Below are positions 1-8,985 of a stretch of 64,000 bases of DNA, piece after piece. The stretch lies in assembly GCA_947498065.1 (NCBI GenBank), contig CANMIS010000002.1, positions 372,001 to 436,000 on the forward strand, given 5' to 3'. This stretch comes from an uncultured Erythrobacter sp. GTDB lineage: Bacteria; Pseudomonadota; Alphaproteobacteria; Sphingomonadales; Sphingomonadaceae. Under the pieces are notes generated by a model. It was given only the letters and a program-made list of their open reading frames with translations, ran no database searches and was not told where the DNA came from. Positions within the stretch are counted from its first letter, which is position 1. Each line of letters starts with the position of its first letter. The position numbers were made by a program, and so were the translations under genes.

Positions 1-527
1 CCCTCTGATGGTGCGCAATCATGCTCCATCATGATCAGCTTGGCGCTGTGATCTGTGCCCTCGAGGCGTTTCGCCCGGCCCGCATCAACCACCACCGCTT
101 TGCATTCAGCGAGGCGAATACCGTAGGCGAGCTCATCACCCGACCAGAAACCGTTGAGCAAAGTCGCGCAGCCACCCGCCATGACGATGCCCATATAGGC
201 GATCATCCAATTGGCTGAGTTGCGCGCAGCGATCCCAATCCGGTCGCCTTTCTGCACGTCATGCTGGGTCGCCAGGCCGTGCGCGACATGGGTCGCTGCA
301 TGCCAGCATTCGCCAAAGGTCAGGCGCAGATCGCCGTCGACAAGAAACTCGACGTCTTTGTGCTCGTTGCAGAAATGCGCGAAATAATGCGCCAAAGTTG
401 GCGGCGCGCCGAGGAAGGCGGGCATTTCCACTCCGCCGCGCTCAACCTGTTTGGTGACAAATGGCTGGCCCTCTTTGGTCAGCTCGCCAATGATGGCCTC
501 TAGTGCAGTGTCCAACTGTGTGGGCAT
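1..527 (-). CDS. AMP-dependent acyl-CoA ligase, N-terminal part (cut by window edge)
   Basis: This is the first 175 codons of a class I adenylate-forming enzyme; the rest lies beyond base 1. Reading the minus strand from an ATG at 527, behind a GAGAGAG ribosome-binding site, gives an N-terminus followed by a segment typical of the family: KGDRIGIAARNSANW at about residue 95, then an alanine/glycine-rich stretch and LNGFWSGDELAYGI. Known members activate a carboxylic acid with ATP and load it on CoA; the adenylation P-loop and C-terminal lysine are not in view, so the substrate cannot be inferred. It is divergent from lgt across about 200 bases. Confidence 0.75.
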   Translation of the reverse strand, partial: MPTQLDTALEAIIGELTKEGQPFVTKQVERGGVEMPAFLGAPPTLAHYFAHFCNEHKDVEFLVDGDLRLTFGECWHAATHVAHGLATQHDVQKGDRIGIAARNSANWMIAYMGIVMAGGCATLLNGFWSGDELAYGIRLAECKAVVVDAGRAKRLEGTDHSAKLIMMEHDCAPSE

Positions 528-733
528 GCGAATCTCTCTCCTTAGTTTTTTATTCTTTTTAGGTGAGCGCCAGCGTGCGGCAAGCGCAAACCGACGTGCG
601 TTTTCCTCTCACTTGCAATGTGCACCAATAACGGAGGGTTCCCCCGGACCATCCGCTGTGCCAAAAGCCGCGCATCAAGGACGCGTCATCTGCGCTTTGA
701 CGTCTCAACTTGCGTGAATAAGAGGTTCGCTTC

Positions 734-1618
734 GTGCTGTCACTACTCGCCGCCAGCGGCGCCGCCGACCCAATCTATTGGGCAGAGCTTGGATTTACGC
801 CGGGCATCGACCTGGGCTTCTTCACTTTGCGATATTACTCGCTGGCCTATCTGCTGGGCGTGATCTTTGCCTATTGGCATGTCTCCAAAATGCTTAAGCA
901 GCCGGGCGCGCCCATGGCTCAGCGGCATGCCGATGACCTGTTCTTCTATTGCACGCTCGGCGTGATCCTGGGCGGACGATTGGGCTATGCAATGTTCTAT
1001 CAGCCTGAACTGTTTACCGATTTCAGCGGTGAAGGGTTTGTCAGCTGGAAGCTGCTAAGGCTGTGGGATGGCGGTATGAGCTTCCACGGCGGCTTGCTGG
1101 GCGTGATGCTGGCGATGGGCTGGGTGTCTTGGGCGGGTAAGCTCGATTTTATCCGGGTCACGGATTACGTCGCCACAACGGTGCCAATGGGCATGTTCCT
1201 TGGCCGGCTGGCGAATTTCAACAATGGCGAGCTGTGGGGCCGCCCCACGGACGTCGCCTGGGGCATGGTCTTTCCCGGCGGGGGCGATGTGGCTCGCCAT
1301 CCCAGCCAGCTCTATCAGGCGGGGCTCGAAGGTCTGTTGCTGCTGATTATCCTGCTGCTGCTGTTCTGGAAAACCGGCGCGCGCTATCGCCGCGGCTTGT
1401 TGGTTGGTGTCTTCCTGCTCGGCATTGGCGCTGCGCGTTTCATCAATGAATTCTTCCGCGAGCCCGATGCTCAGCTGGCCTACCGGGTCGCTGAGACCGG
1501 TCTTAGCCAAGGGCAGTGGCTTACTATCCCTGTGATTCTGGTCGGCCTGGCGGTCACCCTAATGGCGGTCATGAAAAAGCCTGTCGGCACCGGCGGGAGC
1601 GCGTCGGCCTCCGCATGA
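734..1618 (+). CDS. lgt: Prolipoprotein diacylglyceryl transferase
   Basis: Integral inner-membrane enzyme that transfers diacylglycerol from phosphatidylglycerol to the lipobox cysteine of prelipoproteins, the first step of lipoprotein maturation. The 294-residue length is normal. It carries the GGMSFHGGLLG segment (about residues 113-123, conserved histidine) and the family signature GRLANFNNGELWGRPT (about 157-172), plus several hydrophobic helices. The start is a GTG with AGAGG upstream. The stop overlaps the next gene's start as ATGA, so the two are translationally coupled. It would serve the many lipobox proteins elsewhere in this window. Confidence 0.95.
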   Translation: MLSLLAASGAADPIYWAELGFTPGIDLGFFTLRYYSLAYLLGVIFAYWHVSKMLKQPGAPMAQRHADDLFFYCTLGVILGGRLGYAMFYQPELFTDFSGEGFVSWKLLRLWDGGMSFHGGLLGVMLAMGWVSWAGKLDFIRVTDYVATTVPMGMFLGRLANFNNGELWGRPTDVAWGMVFPGGGDVARHPSQLYQAGLEGLLLLIILLLLFWKTGARYRRGLLVGVFLLGIGAARFINEFFREPDAQLAYRVAETGLSQGQWLTIPVILVGLAVTLMAVMKKPVGTGGSASASA

Positions 1619-2679
1619 GTGAGCGCGCCAATGGCGAGCTGACGGCCATGTTTCGCCGGTTGATCCGCGAGACCGGCCCGATCAGCCTGCTGCAATTCAT
1701 GGGTGAGAGCAACGCGCGCTATTACACCAGCCGCGATCCTCTGGGCAGCGCTGGCGATTTCATCACCGCGCCTGAGATTAGCCAGATGTTCGGCGAGCTT
1801 GTCGGCCTGTGGCTGGCGGACCTCTGGTCGCAAATGGGCTCGCCAGAGCGGGTTCATTATGTCGAGCTAGGCCCTGGGCGAGGAACTTTGGCCGCTGATG
1901 CTGTGCGCACGGTGGCGCGTTTCGGGCTCATGCCTGAGGTGCATTTTGTCGAAGGGTCGGAGAGCCTGCGCGCGATCCAACGCGGGGCTGTGCCGGGCGT
2001 TACGCATCATGATGATGTCAGCAGCCTACCCGATGATGCGCCGATCCTGCTGGTGGCGAACGAATTTTTTGATGCACTACCGATCCGGCAATTGCTGCGC
2101 ACGCCGGGTGGCTGGCGCGAGCGGATGGTCGGGTTGGAGGGCGACGAGCTTGTTTTCGTTGCCGGAGATAAACCGATGGACGCCGCCGTCCCGGAGCAAT
2201 GGCGCGGCGCCGATGAAGGCACATTGATCGAAACCTGTCCTGCCGCAGCAAGCGTTATGGCCGAGATTGCCGAGCGGCAGGCGGGCCAAGGCGGCGCGGT
2301 GCTGGTGGTGGATTATGGCGCGGCCCGGCTCAGCCCTGGATCAACCCTGCAAGCGATCCGGTCTCATCAAAAGGTCGATGTCTTCGCGACGCCGGGGGAG
2401 GCAGACCTCACCGCGCATGTCGATTTTGGCCAGTTGAGCGAGACTGCGGCGCAGCACGGCGCGCACGTCATGGGACTGACGACGCAGGGGCAATGGTTGA
2501 GCGTACTCGGGATAGACGCGCGGCTAGAGGCCTTGAAGCGCCAATCGCCAGACAATGCAGCGAAGCTTCAGCGGCAGCGGGACCGGCTCGTGGAGGCTGA
2601 GCAAATGGGCGAGCTGTTTAAAGTTATGGGGCTGTCGGGCGGCGGCTGGCCAAAACAGGGCGCGGGTTTCGTGTCTTAG
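1615..2679 (+). CDS. MidA/NDUFAF7-type SAM-dependent methyltransferase
   Basis: A 354-residue class I methyltransferase of the COG1565 family. The SAM-binding motif I reads VELGPGRG at residues 83-90, preceded by the family's typical AGDFITAPEISQMFGE segment. Eukaryotic relatives methylate an arginine of a complex I subunit; the bacterial role is less settled, so a link to respiratory complex assembly is inference. The ATG at 1615 is chosen because it overlaps the lgt stop (ATGA); an in-frame upstream extension lies inside lgt and is unlikely to be used. It converges on the transporter gene at 2687 with only 7 bases between the stops. Confidence 0.85.
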   Translation: MSERANGELTAMFRRLIRETGPISLLQFMGESNARYYTSRDPLGSAGDFITAPEISQMFGELVGLWLADLWSQMGSPERVHYVELGPGRGTLAADAVRTVARFGLMPEVHFVEGSESLRAIQRGAVPGVTHHDDVSSLPDDAPILLVANEFFDALPIRQLLRTPGGWRERMVGLEGDELVFVAGDKPMDAAVPEQWRGADEGTLIETCPAAASVMAEIAERQAGQGGAVLVVDYGAARLSPGSTLQAIRSHQKVDVFATPGEADLTAHVDFGQLSETAAQHGAHVMGLTTQGQWLSVLGIDARLEALKRQSPDNAAKLQRQRDRLVEAEQMGELFKVMGLSGGGWPKQGAGFVS

Positions 2680-2686
2680 GGCTGAA

Positions 2687-4222
2687 CTAAAGCCCGATAT
2701 TATCAGCCAATTGGTCAGCCGCCTCTTTCGGGCTGAGCTTATCCTCTTGCCGGTCGACCGCGAAATTTGCCTCTCGCATGGCGTCCACACTGATCGCTCC
2801 AATCAGCGGCTCCAGCACAGCGATCAAAGCCGCATCATTCGCCCGGCGCGGGGAAATCATCAGCATCGCATCATAGCTGGGCAGAGCCTCGCGCGGGTCC
2901 TCCAGCACCACCAAGCGGTCCGCCGCAATGCGCCCATCGGAGGTGTAGGCGCTGATCACATCAGCCTCACCAGAGGTCAGCGCATTGTACATGAAGGTGG
3001 GTGAGAAATTGCGCGTTTGGCCAAAGCGCATGCCGTAAGCATCGCGCACTGCGATCCATTCGGGCCGTTCGAAGAATTCAGGATCGCCCCCGACTGTCAG
3101 TTGCGGCGCGACGCGGACCAAGTCCTCCAGCGAGGTGAGGCCCAATTCCGCTGCGCGGTCTTCGCGCATGGCAAAGGCATAGGCGTTTTCAAACCCAAGC
3201 CGCCCGAGCACGAGCACGCCATTTTCCTCAGCCTCCCACTCCTTGATGGTCTGATACATCGTCTTGCGTCCGGGATTGTCGGTGCGTTTTAAATTGTTGG
3301 TCCAGATCGTGCCGGTGTAATCAACCGAGATATCGATTGCGGAGCTGGCGACCGCATTGTGCACCACCGCCGAGCCGAGGCCGTCGCGATATTCCACAGC
3401 ATAGCCCGCCGCCTCCAGCCGCGATCCGATCAATTGCGCGAGGATATATTGCTCGGAGAACTGCTTCGACGCGATGATGATCGTGTCTTCTTCCTCCCCG
3501 CCAAATTGCACGCTGAGCGCTGCGATGATCCCGGCGGCAACCGCGATCAGCCCGCCGCCCCACATCACCTTTGACCGGCGAGCGAGGCCGCGCTCAATCA
3601 GGCCCAGCAAATTGTCTGCGATCAGCGCGAGGGCCGCGCTGGCGAAACAGCCCGCCAGCACCAGCGCCCAGTTTTGCGTTTGCAGCCCGGCAAAGATTGG
3701 ATCGCCCAGGCTGGGCTGGCCAATCGTGGTGGAAAGCGTCGCCGCGCCAATGGTCCACACGCTGGCGGTTCGAATACCCGCCATGATGAACGGAGCGGAT
3801 AGCGGGGCCTCGACAAGGCGCAATTTTTGCCAGCTTGTCATGCCGACGCCATCGGCGGCCTCCAGCACGCCAGGGTCGAGATTGGCCTGCGCGGTCACCG
3901 CATTGCGCAGGATCGGCAGCAGCGCATAGAGCGCAAGAGCGAGCAGCGCGGGTAGGAAGCCTAGCGTCGGTAGGCCTTCGCCAAACACGGCGCGAAGGCT
4001 CAGCAGAATCGGGAAGAATAGTGCGAGCAGGGCCAGCGCGGGAATGGTCTGTACAAGGCTGGCAAACCCCAATGCGACCCGCGCAACATTGCGTGAACGG
4101 CTGGCCCAAACCGCGAGCGGCAGAGCAACCGCAATGCCGAGGCCAATCGCGCTGGCGGCGAGCACGATATGCGCAGTCAGCTTGTCGCCAAGGCCGAAGA
4201 GTATGTCGAGGAACTCGCTCAC
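2687..4222 (-). CDS. Osmoprotectant ABC transporter, permease fused to substrate-binding domain
   Basis: A 511-residue fusion. Residues about 1-210 form an ABC permease with several membrane helices and an LVQTIPALALLALF segment typical of the ProW/OpuCB family. A further helix near 220-235 leads to a periplasmic OpuAC/ProX-type domain (about 245-511) starting at TIIIASKQFSEQYILAQL. Families with this architecture import quaternary amines such as glycine betaine or choline; the ligand here is inference. The start overlaps the ATPase gene's stop by 4 bases. Together they could make a complete transporter with no separate binding protein. Confidence 0.88.
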   Translation of the reverse strand: MSEFLDILFGLGDKLTAHIVLAASAIGLGIAVALPLAVWASRSRNVARVALGFASLVQTIPALALLALFFPILLSLRAVFGEGLPTLGFLPALLALALYALLPILRNAVTAQANLDPGVLEAADGVGMTSWQKLRLVEAPLSAPFIMAGIRTASVWTIGAATLSTTIGQPSLGDPIFAGLQTQNWALVLAGCFASAALALIADNLLGLIERGLARRSKVMWGGGLIAVAAGIIAALSVQFGGEEEDTIIIASKQFSEQYILAQLIGSRLEAAGYAVEYRDGLGSAVVHNAVASSAIDISVDYTGTIWTNNLKRTDNPGRKTMYQTIKEWEAEENGVLVLGRLGFENAYAFAMREDRAAELGLTSLEDLVRVAPQLTVGGDPEFFERPEWIAVRDAYGMRFGQTRNFSPTFMYNALTSGEADVISAYTSDGRIAADRLVVLEDPREALPSYDAMLMISPRRANDAALIAVLEPLIGAISVDAMREANFAVDRQEDKLSPKEAADQLADNIGL

Positions 4223-4977
4223 GTTGGCCCGCTCGCCTCCATCGCCGCGAGCTTTTCCGCTTGCTGGCGCGGCACAGCGACCAGGCCTTGCGCAGTGTCT
4301 CCGCCTTTGCCTGCGAGCAGGGCATGCGGCGTTTCATCGGCGACTATCGCGCCCGCCTCCATCACCAGCACTCGGTCCGCTAGCAGCAAAGCCTCGGCCA
4401 TATCGTGGGTCACCATGATGGTGGTGAGGCCGAGCCGCTCATGCAGCTCTCTCACCGTTTCGCCCAAAGCATCGCGCGTTATCGGATCGAGCGCGCCAAA
4501 TGGCTCATCCATCAGCAGCAGCTCCGGCTCAATTGCGAGCGCGCGGGCGACGCCGACCCGCTGGCGCTGGCCGCCTGACAGCTCATCCGGCATTCTGCCC
4601 GCCATATCGCCTTCCAGCTCGACCAGCTCCAGCAGTTCGGTGATGCGCTCAGCGCTCAAAGTCTCACCCGCAAGACGCGGTCCGATTGCGATATTCTCGC
4701 CTACGCGCAAATGCGGGAACAGGCCTATCCCTTGAAAGACATAGCCGATCCGGCGGCGCAAGGCGGCGGGCGGCTGCGCGGCGACATCATCGCCTGCAAA
4801 CAGCACTTTACCGGCGCTTGGCACCTCCAAAGTGTTGACCATTTTTAGGAGCGTTGACTTGCCGGACCCGGAGGCCCCGACCAAAGCGACGAAGCTGCCC
4901 TTGGCAATCTCAAGATCGACTGAGCCGACCGCGATCACATCGCCATATCGGCGGCTGGCGCCTTCAAATTTCAGCAA
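4219..4977 (-). CDS. Osmoprotectant ABC transporter ATP-binding protein
   Basis: A 252-residue ATPase subunit of the ProV/OpuCA group. Walker A is GASGSGKST (about residues 34-42), the signature is LSGGQRQRVGVARALA, and Walker B is LLLMDEPFGALD followed by the switch histidine in MVTHDMAEAL. It lacks the C-terminal CBS domain pair that gives ionic-strength sensing in OpuCA/OpuAA, so gating of this transporter may be arranged differently. It sits 18 bases after a lipoprotein gene and overlaps the permease/binding-protein gene by 4 bases, so the two are surely co-translated. Confidence 0.88.
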   Translation of the reverse strand: MLKFEGASRRYGDVIAVGSVDLEIAKGSFVALVGASGSGKSTLLKMVNTLEVPSAGKVLFAGDDVAAQPPAALRRRIGYVFQGIGLFPHLRVGENIAIGPRLAGETLSAERITELLELVELEGDMAGRMPDELSGGQRQRVGVARALAIEPELLLMDEPFGALDPITRDALGETVRELHERLGLTTIMVTHDMAEALLLADRVLVMEAGAIVADETPHALLAGKGGDTAQGLVAVPRQQAEKLAAMEASGPT

Positions 4978-4995
4978 GGCCTGTGAGGTGATGGC

Positions 4996-5487
4996 TTAGC
5001 CCTCACCCTCGGTGGATGCCGCGTCGCCATCCTCGGCAGAAGCTGCTGGCGCGATATAGGTTACGCGTTTGAGCTCAATCGTTCGGCCTGTGCCATCCGT
5101 GCTGCGCATATTGCCATCATCATCGACCGCGCTGGTTGACCAGCATTCGCCGCGTACTTGCTCACCCGCAGGGATCAGGCACAGCCGGGCATCCTCGCGC
5201 CGTTCCCAGCTGCCTTGCTGCACCGGATCGCCATTGCGAAAATCGCGGTAGGTGCCATCGGCATCAAAGAATGTGGTGTAGACCGCGCCGTCCGTTCCGA
5301 TTGCTACCCAGCCGGTTTCTGCCATCGGCGCATCGTTGGATGCAGCGGTCGGCGCGGAGCTGTCACTCGGCGTTTCGGAGGCAATGTCTGCGCCATCGGA
5401 GCCGCCCTCTTCCTCTGGCGCGCACGCGGCGATTGCTAAGGACAGGCCGCCAAGGAAAAGGCTGAGTGTGCGTGATCGTAAGAACAT
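4996..5487 (-). CDS. Putative lipoprotein of unknown function
   Basis: A 163-residue protein with a signal peptide ending in a lipobox (LAIAAC, cysteine near residue 22), then an acidic, serine/alanine-rich linker and a compact domain of about 80 residues with aromatic positions (WVAIGTDGAVYTTFF) and two cysteines (LCLIP, GECW). No family is recognised. It lies 10 bases after the histidine kinase gene and 18 bases before the ABC ATPase, on the same strand, so it is probably in one operon with both and could be an envelope component linked to osmoprotectant uptake; this is inference from position only. Confidence 0.75.
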   Translation of the reverse strand: MFLRSRTLSLFLGGLSLAIAACAPEEEGGSDGADIASETPSDSSAPTAASNDAPMAETGWVAIGTDGAVYTTFFDADGTYRDFRNGDPVQQGSWERREDARLCLIPAGEQVRGECWSTSAVDDDGNMRSTDGTGRTIELKRVTYIAPAASAEDGDAASTEGEG

Positions 5488-5497
5488 GGCCCAAAGC

Positions 5498-7033
5498 CTA
5501 CTGGGTTAGGCGCTCTCGCGGAACCCTTATGGTGATGATCAGGCCGCTTTTCTGCCAGTCCTGGGTCATGGTGCCGCCCAATTGATGATTGATGGCCATA
5601 CTGATCAAGCGCGAGCCAAAGCCTGTTTCCTGCGGCTCAGCGGTATCTGGCCCGCCGCTTTCGCGCCATGTGATCACAACGTCATTGCCCGCCTCAGCGA
5701 TATCAATGGCAATCCGGCCGGCGGGCGCACTCAGCGCGCCATATTTGGCCGCATTGGTAGCAAGCTCGTGGAATATCAGCGCCAGCGGGATCGCCGCGCC
5801 TCCGCCGAAAGTCACATTATCGCCAGCAATGCTGACCACGTCAGAACTGTCGGCGCCATATGGGGCCATCAGTACCCGCAGCAGATCGGCCAATGTTTCG
5901 CCGCGGCTGCCGCTGACGGGCATGGCGAATTCCTGAGCCCGGGCGAGCGCGCGCAGATTGGTGTTGAGCTCTTCGGCGAATTTCTGATTGGCGTCATCCC
6001 CGCGTGATCGCAGCGAGATCAGTCCAGTGATGACCGAGAAGATATTCTTGATCCGGTGGGCGAGTTCGCCCGCAAGCAATTCGCGTTCCTGCGACATTCG
6101 ATAGCGATCGTCGATGTCGGTCAGCGTGCCAAACCAACGCGCGGTGGCTGGATCATCGGTCGAAGGAACCGCGCGCGAGATGACATAGCGATAGGAGCCA
6201 TCGGCCTGGCGCAGGCGCCATTCATCAGCAAATTCGCTCGCGCTCATCATGGCCTTTTCAAACTTGGCCAGGGATGCTTCGAAGTCGTCAGGATGGATGA
6301 ACGCGCGCCAATCATCCACGCTGCTGGGCGGCGCGCCACCGGTCACTTCGGTGAAGCGCGCATTGAAATTGTCGAACACCGGGCCGGGCGCCGCAGACCA
6401 AGCGATATCGGGCACGCCGTCGAGGATGAATTGCACCCGCTCGGCGCTTTCCTTAAGCTCAAACACGGCGAGATGCGCCTGCCGATGCGCTTCCAAGCGG
6501 CGCTTAACCGCTTCGGCCAGCACGATCAGACCTTCGCGTTGCAAGTCCGATAAGCCCTGAGCGCGCGCCTTTGTATCCGTCACGCATAGCGCGCCCATAG
6601 GCGCACCTTCTGAAGAGATCAGCGGCGCACCGACATAATAGCGCAGGTGCGAGGCCTCGTGCACCAAAGCGTAGTCTTGGAACCGCGCGTCAGTGGCGGC
6701 ATTGAGCACTTCCAACAGATCATCGCCGAGCATGGTTTGCGCGCAAAAGCTGGTCGAGCGCGGGGTCTCGGAAATGTCCAACCCTTCGCTGGCGATAAAG
6801 CGCTGCCGCTCCTCCTCGACCAGGCTGACCGAGGCGGACGGGGCATCGCACAATTTCGCGGCAAATTTGACCAGCCGAACCAATTCTGGATCGCCGCTCA
6901 CACCATCAAGATCAAAGCTCGCCAGAACGCGCAGGCGGCTGCGCTCGTCGCAAAACTCCTTTGCGGGAGACTGGTCAGATGGCCAGGGGGGTGCATCCAA
7001 AAGTGTCAGGGAATTGGTCCTTTCAGATCCCAC
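5498..7033 (-). CDS. GAF-PAS HWE-family sensor histidine kinase
   Basis: A 511-residue kinase without membrane segments. The order is an N-terminal GAF domain (about 45-180, containing STSFCAQTML and GAPLISSEGAPMGALCV), a PAS domain (about 200-320) and a C-terminal HWE kinase core: ELAHRIKNIFSVI holds the phospho-accepting histidine, IFHELATNAAKYGALS is the N-box and TWRESGGP supplies the W-x-E motif. HWE kinases in alphaproteobacteria often act in general-stress or light signalling. The only plausible start is GTG with a weak ribosome-binding site. It heads a minus-strand run with a lipoprotein and an osmoprotectant transporter; no response regulator is adjacent. Confidence 0.9.
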   Translation of the reverse strand: MGSERTNSLTLLDAPPWPSDQSPAKEFCDERSRLRVLASFDLDGVSGDPELVRLVKFAAKLCDAPSASVSLVEEERQRFIASEGLDISETPRSTSFCAQTMLGDDLLEVLNAATDARFQDYALVHEASHLRYYVGAPLISSEGAPMGALCVTDTKARAQGLSDLQREGLIVLAEAVKRRLEAHRQAHLAVFELKESAERVQFILDGVPDIAWSAAPGPVFDNFNARFTEVTGGAPPSSVDDWRAFIHPDDFEASLAKFEKAMMSASEFADEWRLRQADGSYRYVISRAVPSTDDPATARWFGTLTDIDDRYRMSQERELLAGELAHRIKNIFSVITGLISLRSRGDDANQKFAEELNTNLRALARAQEFAMPVSGSRGETLADLLRVLMAPYGADSSDVVSIAGDNVTFGGGAAIPLALIFHELATNAAKYGALSAPAGRIAIDIAEAGNDVVITWRESGGPDTAEPQETGFGSRLISMAINHQLGGTMTQDWQKSGLIITIRVPRERLTQ

Positions 7034-7160
7034 ATACAGTAAACGCGTCTGAGCTCAAATTGAGGATGAGCACCGAGGGAAATACGCTTAGAAAGTTTGC
7101 GCTTAGCTGGCGCAATGATATGGCAGAGGGAACATATTATTTCACGCAAGGTAATGAAAA

Positions 7161-8327
7161 ATGCGCGCTACCCCAGACTTTGACTTTCAACTCGGCGAAG
7201 CGGCTGAGATGATCCGCGACAGCGTTGGCCGATTTGCCGATGAGCAGATCATGCCATTGGCAGAGAAGGCCGACCGCGAAGACTGGTTCCCGCGCGAATT
7301 GTGGAAGCCGATGGGCGAGCTTGGCCTGCACGGGCTGACCGTGGATGAGGCCGATGGCGGCCTCGGGCTCGGCTATCTGGAGCATGTGATCGCGGTTGAG
7401 GAGGTTAGCCGGGCATCGGCCAGCGTTGGCCTGTCCTACGGCGCGCATTCCAACCTTTGCATCAATCAGATCCGCCGCTGGGGCAATGAAGAGCAAAAGG
7501 CCAAGTACCTGCCCGGCCTTATCAGCGGCGAGCATGTCGGATCACTGGCGATGAGCGAGGCGAGCGCTGGCTCTGATGTCGTCTCGATGAAGCTGAAGGC
7601 CGAAGCGGTGCAGGGCGGATATGTGCTGAATGGCACGAAGTTCTGGATCACCAATGCGCCAGAGGCGGATACTTTGGTGGTCTATGCCAAGACTGATGGC
7701 AATGCAGGCTCGCGCGGGATCACGGCCTTCCTGATCGAGAAGGATGACGAAGGCTTCTCCATCGGTCAGAAGATCGACAAGGTCGGCATGCGCGGATCGC
7801 CCACGTCAGAGCTGGTGTTTGACGATTGCCACATTCCAGAAGACCGCGTGATGGGACCGGTCAACGGCGGCGTAGGCGTGCTGATGAGCGGGCTCGATTA
7901 TGAGCGCGTTGTGCTCGCCGGGCTGCAACTCGGCATTATGCAGGCCTGCCTCGATTGCGTCATTCCCTATCTTCGCGAGCGCAAGCAGTTCGGCAAACCA
8001 ATCGGCAGCTTCCAATTGATGCAGGCCAAGGTCGCCGACATGTATGTCGCGCTGCAATCGGCCCGCGCCTACACCTATGCCGTGGCCAAAGCGTGTGACG
8101 GCGATCAAACCACCCGGTTTGATGCAGCAGGCGTGATCCTGCTCGCGAGTGAAAACGCCTTCCGCGTAGCGGCCGAAAGCGTGCAAGCGCTGGGCGGTGC
8201 AGGCTACACCAAGGATTGGCCAGTGGAGCGCTATATGCGCGATGCAAAACTGCTCGATATCGGAGCGGGTACGAATGAAATTCGCCGGATGCTGATCGGC
8301 CGGGAGCTGATTGGAGCGGCGGGGTGA
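7161..8327 (+). CDS. ivd: Isovaleryl-CoA dehydrogenase
   Basis: FAD-dependent acyl-CoA dehydrogenase of 388 residues that converts isovaleryl-CoA to 3-methylcrotonyl-CoA in leucine breakdown. The segment [14 protein letters not shown] and the internal catalytic base in [10 protein letters not shown] are characteristic of isovaleryl-CoA dehydrogenase rather than of straight-chain enzymes, whose catalytic glutamate is near the C-terminus. FAD-binding segments ([19 protein letters not shown]) and the C-terminal QALGGAGYT and [14 protein letters not shown] are present. The gene opens a run of overlapping genes that includes mccB, the next pathway step, which supports the assignment. Confidence 0.92.
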   Translation: MRATPDFDFQLGEAAEMIRDSVGRFADEQIMPLAEKADREDWFPRELWKPMGELGLHGLTVDEADGGLGLGYLEHVIAVEEVSRASASVGLSYGAHSNLCINQIRRWGNEEQKAKYLPGLISGEHVGSLAMSEASAGSDVVSMKLKAEAVQGGYVLNGTKFWITNAPEADTLVVYAKTDGNAGSRGITAFLIEKDDEGFSIGQKIDKVGMRGSPTSELVFDDCHIPEDRVMGPVNGGVGVLMSGLDYERVVLAGLQLGIMQACLDCVIPYLRERKQFGKPIGSFQLMQAKVADMYVALQSARAYTYAVAKACDGDQTTRFDAAGVILLASENAFRVAAESVQALGGAGYTKDWPVERYMRDAKLLDIGAGTNEIRRMLIGRELIGAAG

Positions 8328-8626
8328 TGCCCATCTACATGATCTCCCGCATGACCATCCATGACCGCGCCGAATATGACAAATACGAAGCGCAGTTCAT
8401 GGACATCTTTGAGAAATTCGACGGCAAAATGCTGAGTGTTGATGAAGAACCGCAAGTTGTCGGCGGGGAATGGAATGCGACCCGCAGCGTGCTGATCGAG
8501 TTTCCGGATAAGCCGAAGCTGTTCGAATGGCTCCTCTCGCCAGAATACAAGGCGATCGGCAAATATCGTGATGCGGGCAGCACGGCGGAATCGATCATCG
8601 TGAAGGGCACGGAGGACTCCGCTTGA
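8327..8626 (+). CDS. DUF1330 family protein
   Basis: A 99-residue protein beginning PIYMISRMTIHDRAEYDKY and matching the DUF1330 ferredoxin-like alpha/beta barrel family (dimeric barrel), for which no firm enzymatic role is known. The ATG at 8327 shares its first base with the ivd stop (TGATG); a GTG one codon earlier is also possible. Its position inside the ivd-mccB operon suggests an accessory role in acyl-CoA or leucine metabolism, but that is inference from context only. Confidence 0.85.
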   Translation: MPIYMISRMTIHDRAEYDKYEAQFMDIFEKFDGKMLSVDEEPQVVGGEWNATRSVLIEFPDKPKLFEWLLSPEYKAIGKYRDAGSTAESIIVKGTEDSA

Positions 8627-8985
8627 TCGGAACGTCAATCTGGCTGCTAATGTCCGCCGCCGTGATGGTGATCACCGCGATTTTGCACTCGACCGGCGGG
8701 GCGAGCTCTGTGCTTGGGCCGATGTTAGAGGGAGGCAATCCTCACCCCGATATGGAAATCGCTCCGACCCTACTGCGGTATCTGTTGCATTCGCTGTCCG
8801 CCTTTATGGTTCTGAGCGCCGCCGCTGTGGCATGGCCGGATACACCGCGCGGACTGGTGGTGCTGATTGGATTGTTCTGGATCGCTCTGGGTCTAGCGGA
8901 TATTGCGACCTCTCATTTTAAACATCCCGGCTGGATACCCATGGGGCTCGCCGGAATTCTCGCGCTGATCGGAGTCTATAGATGA
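8623..8985 (+). CDS. Small integral membrane protein in the leucine-degradation operon
   Basis: A 120-residue hydrophobic protein with about four predicted membrane helices (residues near 5-22, 48-68, 77-95 and 103-118). It begins with TTG that overlaps the preceding stop (TTGA), with GGAGGA six bases upstream, and its own end overlaps mccB by 4 bases, so translation of four successive genes is coupled. No family is recognised with confidence. A membrane role related to uptake or energy supply cannot be argued from the sequence. Confidence 0.72.
   Translation: MIGTSIWLLMSAAVMVITAILHSTGGASSVLGPMLEGGNPHPDMEIAPTLLRYLLHSLSAFMVLSAAAVAWPDTPRGLVVLIGLFWIALGLADIATSHFKHPGWIPMGLAGILALIGVYR

Noticed and set aside
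4219-4977. CBS domains in the osmoprotectant ATPase
   Set aside because: The protein ends at residue 252, just after the ATPase core, so there is no room for CBS domains.
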